Assembly: GCA_937766455.1 (NCBI GenBank)
Contig: CALLXD010000011.1
Span: 1-64,000, forward strand
Direction of reading: 5' to 3'
Length of the DNA stretch: 64,000 nt
Source: Vicinamibacterales bacterium
Lineage (GTDB): Bacteria > Acidobacteriota > Vicinamibacteria > Vicinamibacterales > UBA8438
How positions within the stretch are numbered: position 1 is the stretch's first letter; every line of letters starts with the position of its first letter. A program made the position numbers and the translations under genes. Of the stretch, positions 1 to 8,914 are shown piece by piece. The notes under the pieces were generated by a model. The model was not told where the DNA came from, searched no databases, and saw nothing but the letters and a program-made list of their open reading frames with translations.

Positions 1-967
1 GCCCCGGCGGGCGATGGTCAACCTCGGTCGCATCGTCTCCGGGCGATCGACTCCACCAGGCAGCCGCGAGACTTCCGATGAGGGAGTGGGCGACGGTGGA
101 GATGGCGCTAGGAATCGCCACTAGCGGATTCAAGAAGTTGCCTCGCGCCAGCACGACGCCAAGTCCTGAGTTCTGCATCCCGACTTCGATCGCGACGGTC
201 CGCGCCGAGATTTCGCGCTTGAGGACGACCTTGCCAGCCAGGTAGCCGAACAGGAAACCGAACAGATGCAGTGCGAACACAGCCACGAGCAGTCGACCGC
301 CGGCTTCCAGTATCTGCTCGCGTCCGGCGCCGATCACCGATGCGACGATCAAGGTGATGGTGAGCACGGCTACCAGCGGCGCGACCGGCAAAATGGGTTC
401 GACGATTCGAGGGAACCGCCATTTGAGTAGCGCGCCTGCCACAACCGGTAGGATCACCACCTGCACCGTGTCCACGAACAGACCAGTCGCGGAGACGTCG
501 ATCCGATTTCCGGCCAGCCAAGCGGTCAGAAGCGGGGTCATCACGGCCGCCAGCAGCGTGGACACTGCGGTCATCGTGACCGAAAGAGCCACGTCTGCCT
601 TCGCCAGATAGGCGATGACGTTCGACGCCGTGCCGCCGGGACAGCAGGAGACGAGCACGAGTCCGACGGCGAAAGGCGTAGGTAGCGCCAGGAGGTATCC
701 GAGGCTCCATCCCAGCGCGGGCATCACCGTGTATTGCAGGAGTACCCCGGGGAGCACCCGGCCACGCTGTCTCCCCACTCGTCGGAAGTCCTCGAATCCG
801 AGGGTCATCCCCATGCTGAGCATGATGATGCCGAGGCCGAGTGTGATCAGTGAGCCGCTGAACCAAGTAAAGAGCGCCGGGCGCGCCAATGCCAGCGCGC
901 TGCAGATGAGCACCCAGAACGGAAACGCCTCGGTGAGAAACGCGAGTAACCGCAAGACGGCTCGCAT
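1..967 (-). CDS. Bile acid:Na+ symporter (BASS) family transporter, 3' end outside window
   Basis: The frame is open from an ATG at 967 to the window edge, about 322 residues, and is absent from the ORF track only because no stop lies inside the window. The product begins MRAVLRLLAFLTEAFPFW and shows about nine hydrophobic segments. It has the hallmark SBF segment SCCPGGTASNVIAYLAKAD followed by LSVTMTAVSTLLA, and a later EVGMQNSGLG motif. These match BASS/SBF sodium symporters of organic anions in the inner membrane. The substrate cannot be read from sequence. It is divergent from the reductase gene at 1047. The annotated plus-strand and 108..1058 ORFs here are shadows of this gene. Confidence 0.85.
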   Translation of the reverse strand, partial: MRAVLRLLAFLTEAFPFWVLICSALALARPALFTWFSGSLITLGLGIIMLSMGMTLGFEDFRRVGRQRGRVLPGVLLQYTVMPALGWSLGYLLALPTPFAVGLVLVSCCPGGTASNVIAYLAKADVALSVTMTAVSTLLAAVMTPLLTAWLAGNRIDVSATGLFVDTVQVVILPVVAGALLKWRFPRIVEPILPVAPLVAVLTITLIVASVIGAGREQILEAGGRLLVAVFALHLFGFLFGYLAGKVVLKREISARTVAIEVGMQNSGLGVVLARGNFLNPLVAIPSAISTVAHSLIGSLAAAWWSRSPGDDATEVDHRPPG

Positions 968-1046
968 TGTATAGCGCGGTGGTGCGCCGCTCCTTCACCT
1001 GGCTGATCGGGGGCCGCAGTCGTGCCACACGGACAAGAGAGGATGC

Positions 1047-1856
1047 ATGACATTTCAATCGAATCTATTGGAGGGGCGGACAGCGCTCGTCACGGGCGGT
1101 GGCACCGGTATTTGTCGAGGAATCGCGCTTGAGCTCGCTCGCTACGGGTGCGACGTTGCGATCACGAGTCGGTCGTCCGAGCATCTCGACCCGACCGCGG
1201 CCGAGATTCGGGCGACCGGTCGCCGTGCCGTGGCCGTCGCGGCCGACGTCAGGGATCCAGCCGCCGTCGAAGCGGCCGTCGCGCGGACTGTAGCGGAACT
1301 GGGCGGCCTCGACATCCTCGTCAACGGCGCCGCAGGGAACTTCCTCTGTATGGCAGAGAACCTCTCTCCCAACGGTTTCGGGACCGTGGTCGACATCGAT
1401 CTGAAAGGGACGTTTCATTGCGCCAAAGCGGCGCTCCCACACCTGAGGCGGCGTGGCGGCGTCATGCTGAACATCAGCGCGACGCTGCACTACCTGGGCA
1501 CGCCGGCGCAGCTCCATGTGGCGTCCGCGAAGGCGGGAATCGACGCGCTGACCAGGGTCCTCGCGGTCGAGTGGGGGCCGTACGCCATCCGTGTCAACGG
1601 CATCGCCCCCGGACCAATCGCCGACACTGAGGGGGTGCGCCGGCTGCTCGACGACGCGGCGAAGGAGCGGGCTGAACACACCGCCCCTCTTCGGCGTCTT
1701 GGGTTGATTCGTGACGTGAGCGACGCCGCGCTGTTTCTCTGCTCGGACGCCGCGTCCTACATCACGGGTCACACGCTCGTCGTGGATGGCGGGTTGTGGT
1801 TGACCGCCAGCCGCGACGCATTTGCTGCGCCACCAGACGGGCCGGCGGCTAGTTGA
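1047..1856 (+). CDS. SDR family oxidoreductase, 2,4-dienoyl-CoA reductase (DECR2-like)
   Basis: A Rossmann short-chain dehydrogenase of 269 residues. The cofactor glycine motif TGGGTGICRG lies near residue 16. NGAAGNF sits near residue 93, ISATLHYLG near 143, and HVASAKAGIDALTR near 160, followed by WGPYAIRVNGIAPGPI. The canonical YxxxK tyrosine is absent (serine in ASAK). This, together with the AAGNFL and APGPI..TEG stretches, is typical of peroxisomal-type 2,4-dienoyl-CoA reductases, which act in beta-oxidation of unsaturated fatty acids. The start is supported by AGAGAGG about six bases upstream. It stands alone with no other beta-oxidation gene nearby, so the substrate assignment is by family resemblance. 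Confidence 0.85.
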   Translation: MTFQSNLLEGRTALVTGGGTGICRGIALELARYGCDVAITSRSSEHLDPTAAEIRATGRRAVAVAADVRDPAAVEAAVARTVAELGGLDILVNGAAGNFLCMAENLSPNGFGTVVDIDLKGTFHCAKAALPHLRRRGGVMLNISATLHYLGTPAQLHVASAKAGIDALTRVLAVEWGPYAIRVNGIAPGPIADTEGVRRLLDDAAKERAEHTAPLRRLGLIRDVSDAALFLCSDAASYITGHTLVVDGGLWLTASRDAFAAPPDGPAAS

Positions 1857-2133
1857 CCTGATCCCGTACACGGCACGTCGGTTCGTAGCAAGTTGCTAGC
1901 CGCTCTGACAGCACTCCAGCGATGGACATGCCGCCCGGCCTCCAACACGGTGTCGACGACGGGTCAGGCGTGAGCCGATGCGTCAGCCACGCGTGACGTT
2001 CGATGCCACCGAAAAGGGGGCGGTCGCCCCGACACCACCTGCGCGCGCTGGCGACGGACGAAAGCCCGGTCTTACCCATGAATCCGCGAGATGCATGCCC
2101 GCTGCCGTCGCTGCCGCGCTAGCCCCGGCAGCC

Positions 2134-3306
2134 TCATGCGCGCGGACAGAGCCGGTCCCGGAGCCACATACCGGGTGCCTCGACAAGATAGTAGAAAACC
2201 GTTCCGACGGCAGCCGCCGCGACCAATCCACCACCGATGACCAGAACCGACTGCGCTGCCGGCGCGTCGGCCGCGCGCGCGGCAACACGCCCCACCCAGA
2301 ACAGCACGTCGGTGTGTGTCAAATACACGCTGTAGGAGATCACAGCCAGCAAGTAGGCCGGCTGGGCCGTCAGAATCCCGCGGACCGCGAGTCGACCGCT
2401 CAGCGCCGCTGTGACGATGCAACCGAACCCCCATGCCTGGCCGGGGTAAAGCCACAGGTCACGGGCCGGGCCGTCCGGCAGCGACATCGGCGCATAGACG
2501 GCGACGGCCCCCAGGAGAAACAACGCGTTCGGATAGGCGACGACCGACGCGAAAAGGGTGGGTCGATGACGCCGAACCGCCGCGATCGCGATCCCGACTA
2601 CCAGTGAGTCGCCAACGGCCCACAGCTGCGTACTCATGGGCGCCGCCGCCCGCACGATCCATGGCCCGAGCAATCCGACAGCGACAACCAGGGTCGCTAC
2701 TGACCGGTTTCGCGCCCGTATGGCCCCGAGGAGCACCAGTGGGAGCAGCAGATAAAACTGCTCTTCGACAGCGAGGCTCCACGTCGGAACGAAGAAGTTC
2801 TGCGGAAACAGATTCTGCGTGAACGTCAGAAAGAACCAGATAGACGGTTCAATGTGCACACCGTCGACGGTGACCCTGACGACATTGACGGCCAGTAACA
2901 CATAGTAGAGGGGCCATGTACGAAGAAGCCGCCGAACCCAGAAACGTCGGACGTCGATCGTCCCGGTGCGGTCGACCTCGGCTAACGCAAGCCCGCCAAC
3001 GAGAAAACCGCTCAGCACGAAGAACAGGTAAACCCCGTTCCACCCGGTCGACGCGAATGCACGCAGCCACGTATGCGAAGGCGCCAGAAAGGCGCCGGCA
3101 TGAAAAAGGAAGACCAGAAGAACCGCTACGGCGCGGAGACCATCAAGTTCAGCGTAGCGCCTGACGGCGCCCGCGGAACCACGCCGGGCCACCTCGACCT
3201 CCACTCGGCCGCGATCGCCTCCTTCGCACCGCGAGACACGCCGCCATACAGCTAGCGCTCGACTCGGTGTATGTTGCCGCACCGATGGGGAGTTCTGTGC
3301 GTGCAT
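2134..3306 (-). CDS. Acyltransferase family 3 membrane protein (OafA/YrhL type)
   Basis: An integral membrane acyltransferase of up to 390 residues with about ten hydrophobic segments. The N-terminal signature YAELDGLRAVAVLLVFLFHAG holds the family histidine. FVLSGFLVGGL, RFWVRRLLRTWPLYY and WSLAVEEQFYLLLP follow, all characteristic of the AT3 family that O-acylates surface polysaccharides or lipids. The first 45 residues before the signature are basic and low in conservation, so an internal GTG start near VEVEVARRG is also possible. The gene converges with the SDR gene upstream. No glycan genes lie next to it, so the acceptor is unknown. Confidence 0.85.
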   Translation of the reverse strand: MHAQNSPSVRQHTPSRALAVWRRVSRCEGGDRGRVEVEVARRGSAGAVRRYAELDGLRAVAVLLVFLFHAGAFLAPSHTWLRAFASTGWNGVYLFFVLSGFLVGGLALAEVDRTGTIDVRRFWVRRLLRTWPLYYVLLAVNVVRVTVDGVHIEPSIWFFLTFTQNLFPQNFFVPTWSLAVEEQFYLLLPLVLLGAIRARNRSVATLVVAVGLLGPWIVRAAAPMSTQLWAVGDSLVVGIAIAAVRRHRPTLFASVVAYPNALFLLGAVAVYAPMSLPDGPARDLWLYPGQAWGFGCIVTAALSGRLAVRGILTAQPAYLLAVISYSVYLTHTDVLFWVGRVAARAADAPAAQSVLVIGGGLVAAAAVGTVFYYLVEAPGMWLRDRLCPRA

Positions 3307-3392
3307 GTGTGTCGGTGGGGTTGAGCTGAGTATCGGTGGCCTGCCACCCCTGACCGGTCACGGTTCACTCGGCCGGGAAGCGCCTGGGGGCA

Positions 3393-6185
3393 CTACCGCC
3401 AGCGGAAGTTCAACCGAACTTCACTTTGCCCTGGCGCGCCAGTATCCGGGTGTTCGAGGGAATAGCTGAAGCCTGCATCCGGTATGTCCGCGCCCCCGAA
3501 GGGTAGCCTGGGATTCTGGTACCGATTCGGTCGTTCGTCCGTGAACGCGCTGACCGCGGCGAAGGGCGTCGCTGCCTGCCGACGCATGACACCGTCTTCG
3601 CCGCGGTAGATTTCCAGGCCGTTCGCGAAGTCTTCTATCGCGAACGGGGCATCCGCGGAGTGCATACCGCGCAACGCTCGGTCGTAGAGTCTGTACTGGG
3701 TCTGGCCGTCGCGGATCCGCAGGTCGAAGAGCGTGCCTCCCGATTTGCGCGCACGACGCTCTGGACCGGGCAAGAACTCGTTGATGATCGAATAGCCGTA
3801 CATCAGTGGCCGTCCATCCCAGCTCAGCCGCTCCATCGCCGGCTGGCCGTCGACCAGGACCTCCGCACATCGTGCCGTATCCGCCTGTGAGACGTCGGTT
3901 GAGTAGTAGTCCGGACGGCGCTGGAAGCACATGGCGTCGACGAAGCTGTCGCGGAGCCATGGCTGCGCCGTATCGTCGAACTGCCAGGCGGTCCAGCCGT
4001 CAGACGACTGAAAGTACTGCTGCGGTAAGGCCGAGATCGCAAATTCCTGGGGGTTCGCATCCACGACGAGCAAGAAGCCGCGCCCGGGACCGGTTTCCGC
4101 CGGTTCGTTCTGGCTCCACAGGTATTCGCCGTTGTAGTACCACATCACCACGCCGGGTCGGTAGTTCACGTTGAGCGCTGACATCTCGCCGTCCGCATCC
4201 GGAAAAAACGTGAAGCCGGGGTGGGACAGCGCCTGGTCATAATTCTTGACGGTGTCGAACTCGCGATACGGGTCGCGGTATTCCAAGAGGTAGAAGTGGG
4301 GGACGGCCAGTTGGTGTGCTCCAGGGGAAAGGGTGAATCCCTGGGTCTGCCAGCCCGAGAGGTCTGGGCCTTCGAAGTCGTCGAGAAAGTTGATGGCGGG
4401 AATCGACACATTGTCCACAAGCGCGCCGTCTTCAACCGCCGCCATGTCGGTGAAGTAGGTGAATCGCACTCGCACGTCGCGGCCCCGGTAGTCGCTCAGG
4501 TCGAACGCCGCCCGGACCCACTGCGGGGTTTCGCAGGGATCCGTCCCGGTGGCCCCGACGCGGTCTTCGGCCAAGACGCGCTCGGCCGCGGGGTCGCACC
4601 CAGGCGACGATTCCACCTTGCCATCTCCGTCCAGGTCGCCGCTGCGACCGGTAAACCCCGGGGAGGATCCGGCCCCTTCGTGTCCTTTGGTCGAGGGCAT
4701 CACGCTCTGGGCGTCGTTGACGGTGTTCTTGTCGGTGGGGAGGATGCGCCGGAAAGGCTCACCCGAGGCGGCCGCCTCGACGTAGAGATAGTCCCACTCC
4801 GCCTCGATGACGAACCACGCGTCCAGCTGCATCACAACCGGTTCGCCGGCCGGGACCCGGCTCAGGTCAAAGGTCCGGGCCAGCGTGCGGTTCATATTGT
4901 TGCCTTGGCCGGAGTAGGCGACCTGTCGGCCATTGGCGGCACCCAGTGGGCCCATCGTGATGTCCCGGACCTTGGGTGGCAAGACGACCATCACGGCGTC
5001 ACATACGCCGCTCGGCGTGACATGTCCCTCGTCACCACTCCAGTCGTTCATGGTCTTCAGATACAACGACCCGTCGGGCTGGCCGCCCAGGTCCTTCGGA
5101 CGAACCACGCAGGGTGTCAACCAACCCAGCACGGTGCGCGACCATGCGCTCAACTCCTGCGGTTCGGGTGAGGCGGTACTGGACATGGCGTCCCACGACG
5201 CCGTGGAGTTGTTGGTGGCCCGGGCATAGATGTCCGGGAGCCCCAGGGAGTGGCCGAACTCGTGGATAAATGTGGACGGCTCCGTGTACTCGGACTGCAT
5301 GTTGTAGTCCAGAACCCACATGCCGGTGCCGATGTCGGCGCCACCCTGCACATTCATTTGGCCGTCCACCACCGGACCACTGTCCAGGTTCTGGCTCAGG
5401 GCGAACCGATGTGGCCAAATGCGGTCGCCGCAATCCTGTTCGGCCTGCGTCAGTCCCATGAACGCGTCGGGCGCGGCGTTGGCGTTCAATTTTTCGCCCA
5501 ACTTGTACAGGCCCTGGCATGAGGACTGGCCTTTGCCCGCGACTACCAGAATGAAGTGATCAAGGTAGCCGTCTGGTTCGTCACGGTTGTTGTCGCCATC
5601 GAAATCCTCTGGGTCCCATTGGTCGTAGTCCTGCCAGGGAAAGTCCGGCTCGGCCGTGGTGGCGGCCTGCAATGCGTCGATCACCAGTTCGCTCGCGCGC
5701 TCGTCGTTGCGCCAGCTTCCGTCTGAATTCTGCACTGGCCGACCGTAGTAGTGCAGCGGTTGGGCCAGCTCTACGACCGGAAAGATATCGCCGGTGACAT
5801 TGTAGGAACCGCGCGACTGGTGCCAGTAGTAGTGGGAGAGGGTGCCCGGCTCCGGGGCCATTGGGCCGCCGGCAAACAGGAGGTCCTGGAAGTACGCGCG
5901 GTTCTTGTCGTCTTGGGCAGGGTCGCCCGCGAAGCGGTCGTAGCCTGTGCCGTCAAAACGTACCGGTAGAATCAGGAGTCTGTGGGGCCGTGACCGCGGA
6001 GCCAGCACCGGCCTGATTGAATCGGTCTGGATCTGCGGATGGCCCAGTTGGTCAAATCGAAACTCCGCTAGCGATTCGATCATCACCTGGGCGGCATCTT
6101 GCTCGCCAGTTTGGCCTGAGGCGTGCCCACTGGACGCGAGTCCAGCTGCAACGACCACCATGGTCGACCATGCAATTTGTTTCAT
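3393..6185 (-). CDS. Secreted M6 family (immune inhibitor A-like) zinc metallopeptidase
   Basis: A 930-residue protein beginning with a signal peptide (MKQIAWSTMVVVAAGLASSGHASG). The zinc site HEFGHSLGLPD lies near residue 307, an HExxHxxGxxD motif as in M6/gametolysin-like peptidases. N-terminal text such as LLILPVRFDGTGYDRF and an Asp-rich DYDQWDPEDFDGDNNRD resemble the InhA family. The second half carries an immune-inhibitor-type VEAAASGEPFRRI/DDFEGPDLSGW beta-sandwich region with a probable calcium loop (DLDGDGKVE). The C-terminus ends SEVRLNFRWR and shows no PEP-CTERM-like tripartite sorting tail, so the adjacent exosortase-like proteins are not obviously its processing enzymes. It lies about 100 bases downstream of those genes on the same strand. 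Confidence 0.88.
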   Translation of the reverse strand: MKQIAWSTMVVVAAGLASSGHASGQTGEQDAAQVMIESLAEFRFDQLGHPQIQTDSIRPVLAPRSRPHRLLILPVRFDGTGYDRFAGDPAQDDKNRAYFQDLLFAGGPMAPEPGTLSHYYWHQSRGSYNVTGDIFPVVELAQPLHYYGRPVQNSDGSWRNDERASELVIDALQAATTAEPDFPWQDYDQWDPEDFDGDNNRDEPDGYLDHFILVVAGKGQSSCQGLYKLGEKLNANAAPDAFMGLTQAEQDCGDRIWPHRFALSQNLDSGPVVDGQMNVQGGADIGTGMWVLDYNMQSEYTEPSTFIHEFGHSLGLPDIYARATNNSTASWDAMSSTASPEPQELSAWSRTVLGWLTPCVVRPKDLGGQPDGSLYLKTMNDWSGDEGHVTPSGVCDAVMVVLPPKVRDITMGPLGAANGRQVAYSGQGNNMNRTLARTFDLSRVPAGEPVVMQLDAWFVIEAEWDYLYVEAAASGEPFRRILPTDKNTVNDAQSVMPSTKGHEGAGSSPGFTGRSGDLDGDGKVESSPGCDPAAERVLAEDRVGATGTDPCETPQWVRAAFDLSDYRGRDVRVRFTYFTDMAAVEDGALVDNVSIPAINFLDDFEGPDLSGWQTQGFTLSPGAHQLAVPHFYLLEYRDPYREFDTVKNYDQALSHPGFTFFPDADGEMSALNVNYRPGVVMWYYNGEYLWSQNEPAETGPGRGFLLVVDANPQEFAISALPQQYFQSSDGWTAWQFDDTAQPWLRDSFVDAMCFQRRPDYYSTDVSQADTARCAEVLVDGQPAMERLSWDGRPLMYGYSIINEFLPGPERRARKSGGTLFDLRIRDGQTQYRLYDRALRGMHSADAPFAIEDFANGLEIYRGEDGVMRRQAATPFAAVSAFTDERPNRYQNPRLPFGGADIPDAGFSYSLEHPDTGAPGQSEVRLNFRWR

Positions 6186-6288
6186 CTTGAACTCATTGAG
6201 GTTCGGTCGTCTTGTCTACGTGCGGTGGCACAGAGCGACCACACCCTGCACAGAGAAAGTGTGCGTCCTTCCGCGGCCGGCGAGGGAG

Positions 6289-7176
6289 TTATCCCGGTTG
6301 CGGAAGCGCAGTGTCGACTCTCGGCCCGGGCTTGGGTCCTGCGAGTCCACCCTCCAGGACCACCATGAGCAGAACCGGGAGTCCCAGCGCCAGGCCGCGG
6401 ACCAGGCTGACGTGCGGGGCGAATCCCACGTGCTGACCAAGTTCTCCAAGCAACACGATGACCGCTAGCTGGGAGACCGCGAGGACGACAAGGCCGATGA
6501 TGAGCCGACGCCCCGACCAGGTGGCCGAGGCGGCAACCCACAACGCCACAAACAGGGCGACCTGAAACGCTGGTAGCAAGGCCATTGCTCCCTGTGGGTC
6601 GGTATACGTGTGTCCTGTGTGCTGGGGCAGCCTTTGGAGCGCCGCCGCCAGCATCCCGAGGCCGTCGGTCCACAACGGACCGACGGCGAAGCCCACGACC
6701 GCCGCGACGGCGATGGCCACGGGCGCGCCGGTCGTCCACGACCTCGCGTGACTTGTTTGGCCGCGTACCCACGCCGCGGCGGCGATCACCACCAGGGCTG
6801 CCAAGACCTGAGAGAAGGCGTGAATGGCAGTCACGTGCGACGCGACCAGTGCCTGCGGTAACGCGAGGACGAGGAGCCGGGCAATTCCCAGACCGAAGAA
6901 CAAGGGTGGGGCCAGGACCAGCGCAAGGGCCCGGCGTCCTGCCGAGATCGGTGCCGCGAGCACACTGGCGAGATAGACGGGTATCAGGGGCGTTGCGATG
7001 CACTCTTGCGTGACCAAGAAGGCGCCATGGGCAGTGGTCAGGAGGTTTCCTGCGGCGGTGGCCGGCACCCCGAGACCCCCGATGAGGAACGCGCCGCCGG
7101 TGGCGACCGCGCCAGCGAGGGCGTTGAGCCCGGCACTGCGGTAGAGCCACGGGGCAAGCGCGAAGTAGGTCGCCAC
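6289..7176 (-). CDS. Exosortase/archaeosortase-like multispan membrane protein (second of a pair)
   Basis: About 295 residues with roughly nine hydrophobic segments. The start is ambiguous; a GTG at 7176 gives VATYFALAPWLYRSAG. The core carries a Cys and an Arg spaced as in the exosortase family: TQECIATPLIPVYLASVL, then RRALALVLAPP and GLGIARLLVLALP, and an IHAFSQVLAALVVIAAAAW helix. It aligns position by position with the preceding protein (7038..7709). The usual Asn before the last Arg is missing. A C-terminal membrane extension of about 130 residues follows the core. The reading frame overlaps the 3' end of the upstream gene by about 140 bases, so either the pair is translationally coupled or a single-base error splits a two-domain protein. 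Confidence 0.55.
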   Translation of the reverse strand: MATYFALAPWLYRSAGLNALAGAVATGGAFLIGGLGVPATAAGNLLTTAHGAFLVTQECIATPLIPVYLASVLAAPISAGRRALALVLAPPLFFGLGIARLLVLALPQALVASHVTAIHAFSQVLAALVVIAAAAWVRGQTSHARSWTTGAPVAIAVAAVVGFAVGPLWTDGLGMLAAALQRLPQHTGHTYTDPQGAMALLPAFQVALFVALWVAASATWSGRRLIIGLVVLAVSQLAVIVLLGELGQHVGFAPHVSLVRGLALGLPVLLMVVLEGGLAGPKPGPRVDTALPQPG

Positions 7177-7709
7177 GCCAAGCCCGGCGAGCCCTGGGCT
7201 CCGGTTGTGGGCGGGTTCGTATCGGTCCCTGCATCGGTGACTCGGGCCATCCAGCCAAAGACGTAGGCCAGCACGGCCACGACCAGCATCGCCGGCCACA
7301 CATAGAGGTGCAGCAGATCCAGCATGGCGCGGTCGTCCGCCACGAGCGAGAGTGAGCCGATGCGGACCGTGTTCAACGCCAGGAGCAGTGCCAGCCCCCC
7401 GAGGGCGCCTCGCACACGCGCGGACCAGGCCGCCGGGAACGCCATGATCACGCCGACGCAAAGAGCCATCTCGTCGGCCCCGGTGCAGCTGATGTCGACG
7501 ACCACCGCCGTCGTGGAAGCGCCCATAAGGTCGCCGGCAATCTGCTGCTGCGCGGATCCCAGAGGAAGGAGCACCCGTTGCTGGACCCAGTCGAGGCGGA
7601 GCAAGCCGAAGAGGCCGACAACCCAGCCACCGACCGTCAGAATAAGTCGCACGGCCGAGACCGGCGGCCTGTGCCCTTCCGTGCGGGTCTGAGGAGCGGG
7701 GGGGCTCAC
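7038..7709 (-). CDS. Exosortase/archaeosortase family protein (first of a pair)
   Basis: The meaningful part is the first 165 or so residues, with about five hydrophobic segments. The catalytic-type core reads DISCTGADEMALCVGVIMAFPAAW, then RGALGGLALLLALNTVRIG, giving the Cys...Arg...N-x-x-R arrangement of transpeptidase-like exosortases that cleave C-terminal sorting signals. The short length is nearer the small XrtH class than the 280-residue EpsH type. The C-terminal tail after VFGWMARVTDAG is Pro/Ser/Arg-rich and overlaps the next gene, so it may be read-through sequence after a frameshift. The GTG start overlaps the speD stop (GTGA), which implies coupled translation. No target with a recognisable sorting tail was found in the window. 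Confidence 0.65.
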   Translation of the reverse strand: MSPPAPQTRTEGHRPPVSAVRLILTVGGWVVGLFGLLRLDWVQQRVLLPLGSAQQQIAGDLMGASTTAVVVDISCTGADEMALCVGVIMAFPAAWSARVRGALGGLALLLALNTVRIGSLSLVADDRAMLDLLHLYVWPAMLVVAVLAYVFGWMARVTDAGTDTNPPTTGAQGSPGLAWRPTSRLPRGSTAVPGSTPSLARSPPAARSSSGVSGCRPPPQETS

Positions 7710-8155
7710 CGGGCGCCTCCCGACGCTGTGGGTGCGGGAGCCTGGTCAGACCCTCTGGCGATATCGTGTCGGCGCACCTCGACAGCGCCCATGCCATCCA
7801 CGAGCATCTGTACCGCTTGCTCGCTGTCACCGGCGCCGCAGTAAAACAGGTCGGCGGCAAAATAGTTTTGCTCCGGCCAGGTGTGCACGGCGAGGTGCGA
7901 CTCCGCCAGCATCGCAACCGCCGTGACGCCCTGGGGGCTGAATCGGCGGAGAGACAGATCAAGCAGCGTGGCGCCGAGTGTGTCGATGACGCGTTCAAGC
8001 AGCGCGCGAATTCCGTCCGCGTCGTCCAGGCGCCCGGTGGGGGATCCCCACGCGTCGATCAGGACGTGTCGCCTCGCGTGTCCGCTGCGTGCGGACTGGG
8101 TGAGCGGGCGGGTGAGCGGACGGGTGAGCGGGGCGACGTGCTTTCCGACAGCCAT
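7706..8155 (-). CDS. speD: S-adenosylmethionine decarboxylase proenzyme
   Basis: A pyruvoyl-dependent AdoMet decarboxylase that supplies the aminopropyl donor for spermidine synthesis. The segment LAESHLAVHTWPEQNYFAADLFYCG contains the Glu-Ser autocleavage site (LAES) and the HTWPE and CG elements of bacterial SpeD. The core beginning HVLIDAWGS is normal in length. The first 25 residues are a repetitive RPLTRPLTRPLTQ stretch encoded by a 12-bp tandem repeat. The ORF track begins at a TTG (8167); I prefer the ATG at 8155, though neither has a strong ribosome site. The neighbour downstream is the exosortase-like pair, with a GTGA overlap. No intact spermidine synthase is in the window. Confidence 0.88.
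   Translation of the reverse strand: MAVGKHVAPLTRPLTRPLTQSARSGHARRHVLIDAWGSPTGRLDDADGIRALLERVIDTLGATLLDLSLRRFSPQGVTAVAMLAESHLAVHTWPEQNYFAADLFYCGAGDSEQAVQMLVDGMGAVEVRRHDIARGSDQAPAPTASGGAR
8098..8133. repeat. 12-bp tandem repeat in the 5' end of speD
   Basis: The unit CGGGTGAGCGGA is repeated about three times with small changes. On the minus strand it encodes the RPLTRPLT stretch at the speD N-terminus, outside the conserved enzyme fold. Confidence 0.7.
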
Positions 8156-8351
8156 AAGAGGATTCAACCAAACACTTTACCACTCTCGTCGTCGTCGGAG
8201 TACCTACCCACGGCCCACTCGTGAACCTGGAGCCACGGCGCCCACTCGAGCCGCAGTTACAGGCGGAGCGCGAGGGACACATGCGCGAGTCTGAGGCCCT
8301 GCGCGCGAAGGTGCTCGACCGATCGCGGCCGTGACTCATGGCTGTCGTTCC

Positions 8352-8789
8352 TTACAAGCGGTGCAAGTCTGGCTGCCAGTCCGTGATGGCCTTCTTGATC
8401 GGAGTGGCCTTGGTGATGTTCTCGTCCAGCACCTTGCGCGCCAGCGCCGGTAGCTCCGCATCCCCCGCGAATCGCAGACCCACCATCTGAGTGGGCGTGA
8501 AGTCGTTGATGCGACCTTGTAGATCGTCTGGCAGCAGGTCTCGCATGCGGAGCCGCATCTCGAGTCGTATGACTCGGTCTTGCGCTCCCAACGCGAAGAC
8601 GCGCGCGAACAAGGCGACCATGATGAGCGCGACTCCGACCAGGGCATCCAGGATGGCGTCGAATCTCAGGCCGCCGGAGAGCCAATAGAGCCGGTATACG
8701 AGGTTGATGAGCAAGATCGGAAATGCGACATAGTGGAACGGCGCGACAAAGCGGGCGTGGTTCGCGAAGTTCTGCTCTTGTGCGGCCAT
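8352..8789 (-). CDS. DUF6526 family membrane protein
   Basis: 145 residues from the ATG at 8789 (MAAQEQNFANHARF), chosen because GGGAG stands five bases upstream; the ORF track extends 15 residues further. Two hydrophobic helices, VAPFHYVAFPILLINLVYRLY and LDALVGVALIMVALFARVFAL, are followed by a soluble helical tail with RLEMRLRMRDLLPDDLQGRINDFTPTQMVGLRFAGDAELPAL. The N-terminal Q-N-H pattern, two helices and the LR-FAGD-EL tail match my recollection of the DUF6526 family. Its function is unknown. It is transcribed alone. Confidence 0.7.
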   Translation of the reverse strand: MAAQEQNFANHARFVAPFHYVAFPILLINLVYRLYWLSGGLRFDAILDALVGVALIMVALFARVFALGAQDRVIRLEMRLRMRDLLPDDLQGRINDFTPTQMVGLRFAGDAELPALARKVLDENITKATPIKKAITDWQPDLHRL

Positions 8790-8914
8790 TGAGTCTCCCA
8801 TCCGTTCACCAACTCGGCGAACAACACGGTTCACTATAAACTAGCTGGCCCGACGGTCGTCGTGACACCGCGAGAGTGCAGGCGTGCGGCCATCTGGAAG
8901 TGGAGACAACCAGA

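Noticed and set aside
108-1058. 316-residue minus-strand ORF with a start at 1058
   Set aside because: Wrong frame: the BASS transporter reads in another minus frame from 967 to the window edge.
4221-5171. 316-residue plus-strand ORF
   Set aside because: Antisense shadow of the M6 peptidase.
8221-8334. Short plus-strand reading frame VNLEPRRPLEPQLQAEREGH before a TGA
   Set aside because: About 37 codons, no ribosome site, no family recognised; probably chance in a GC-rich spacer between minus-strand genes.
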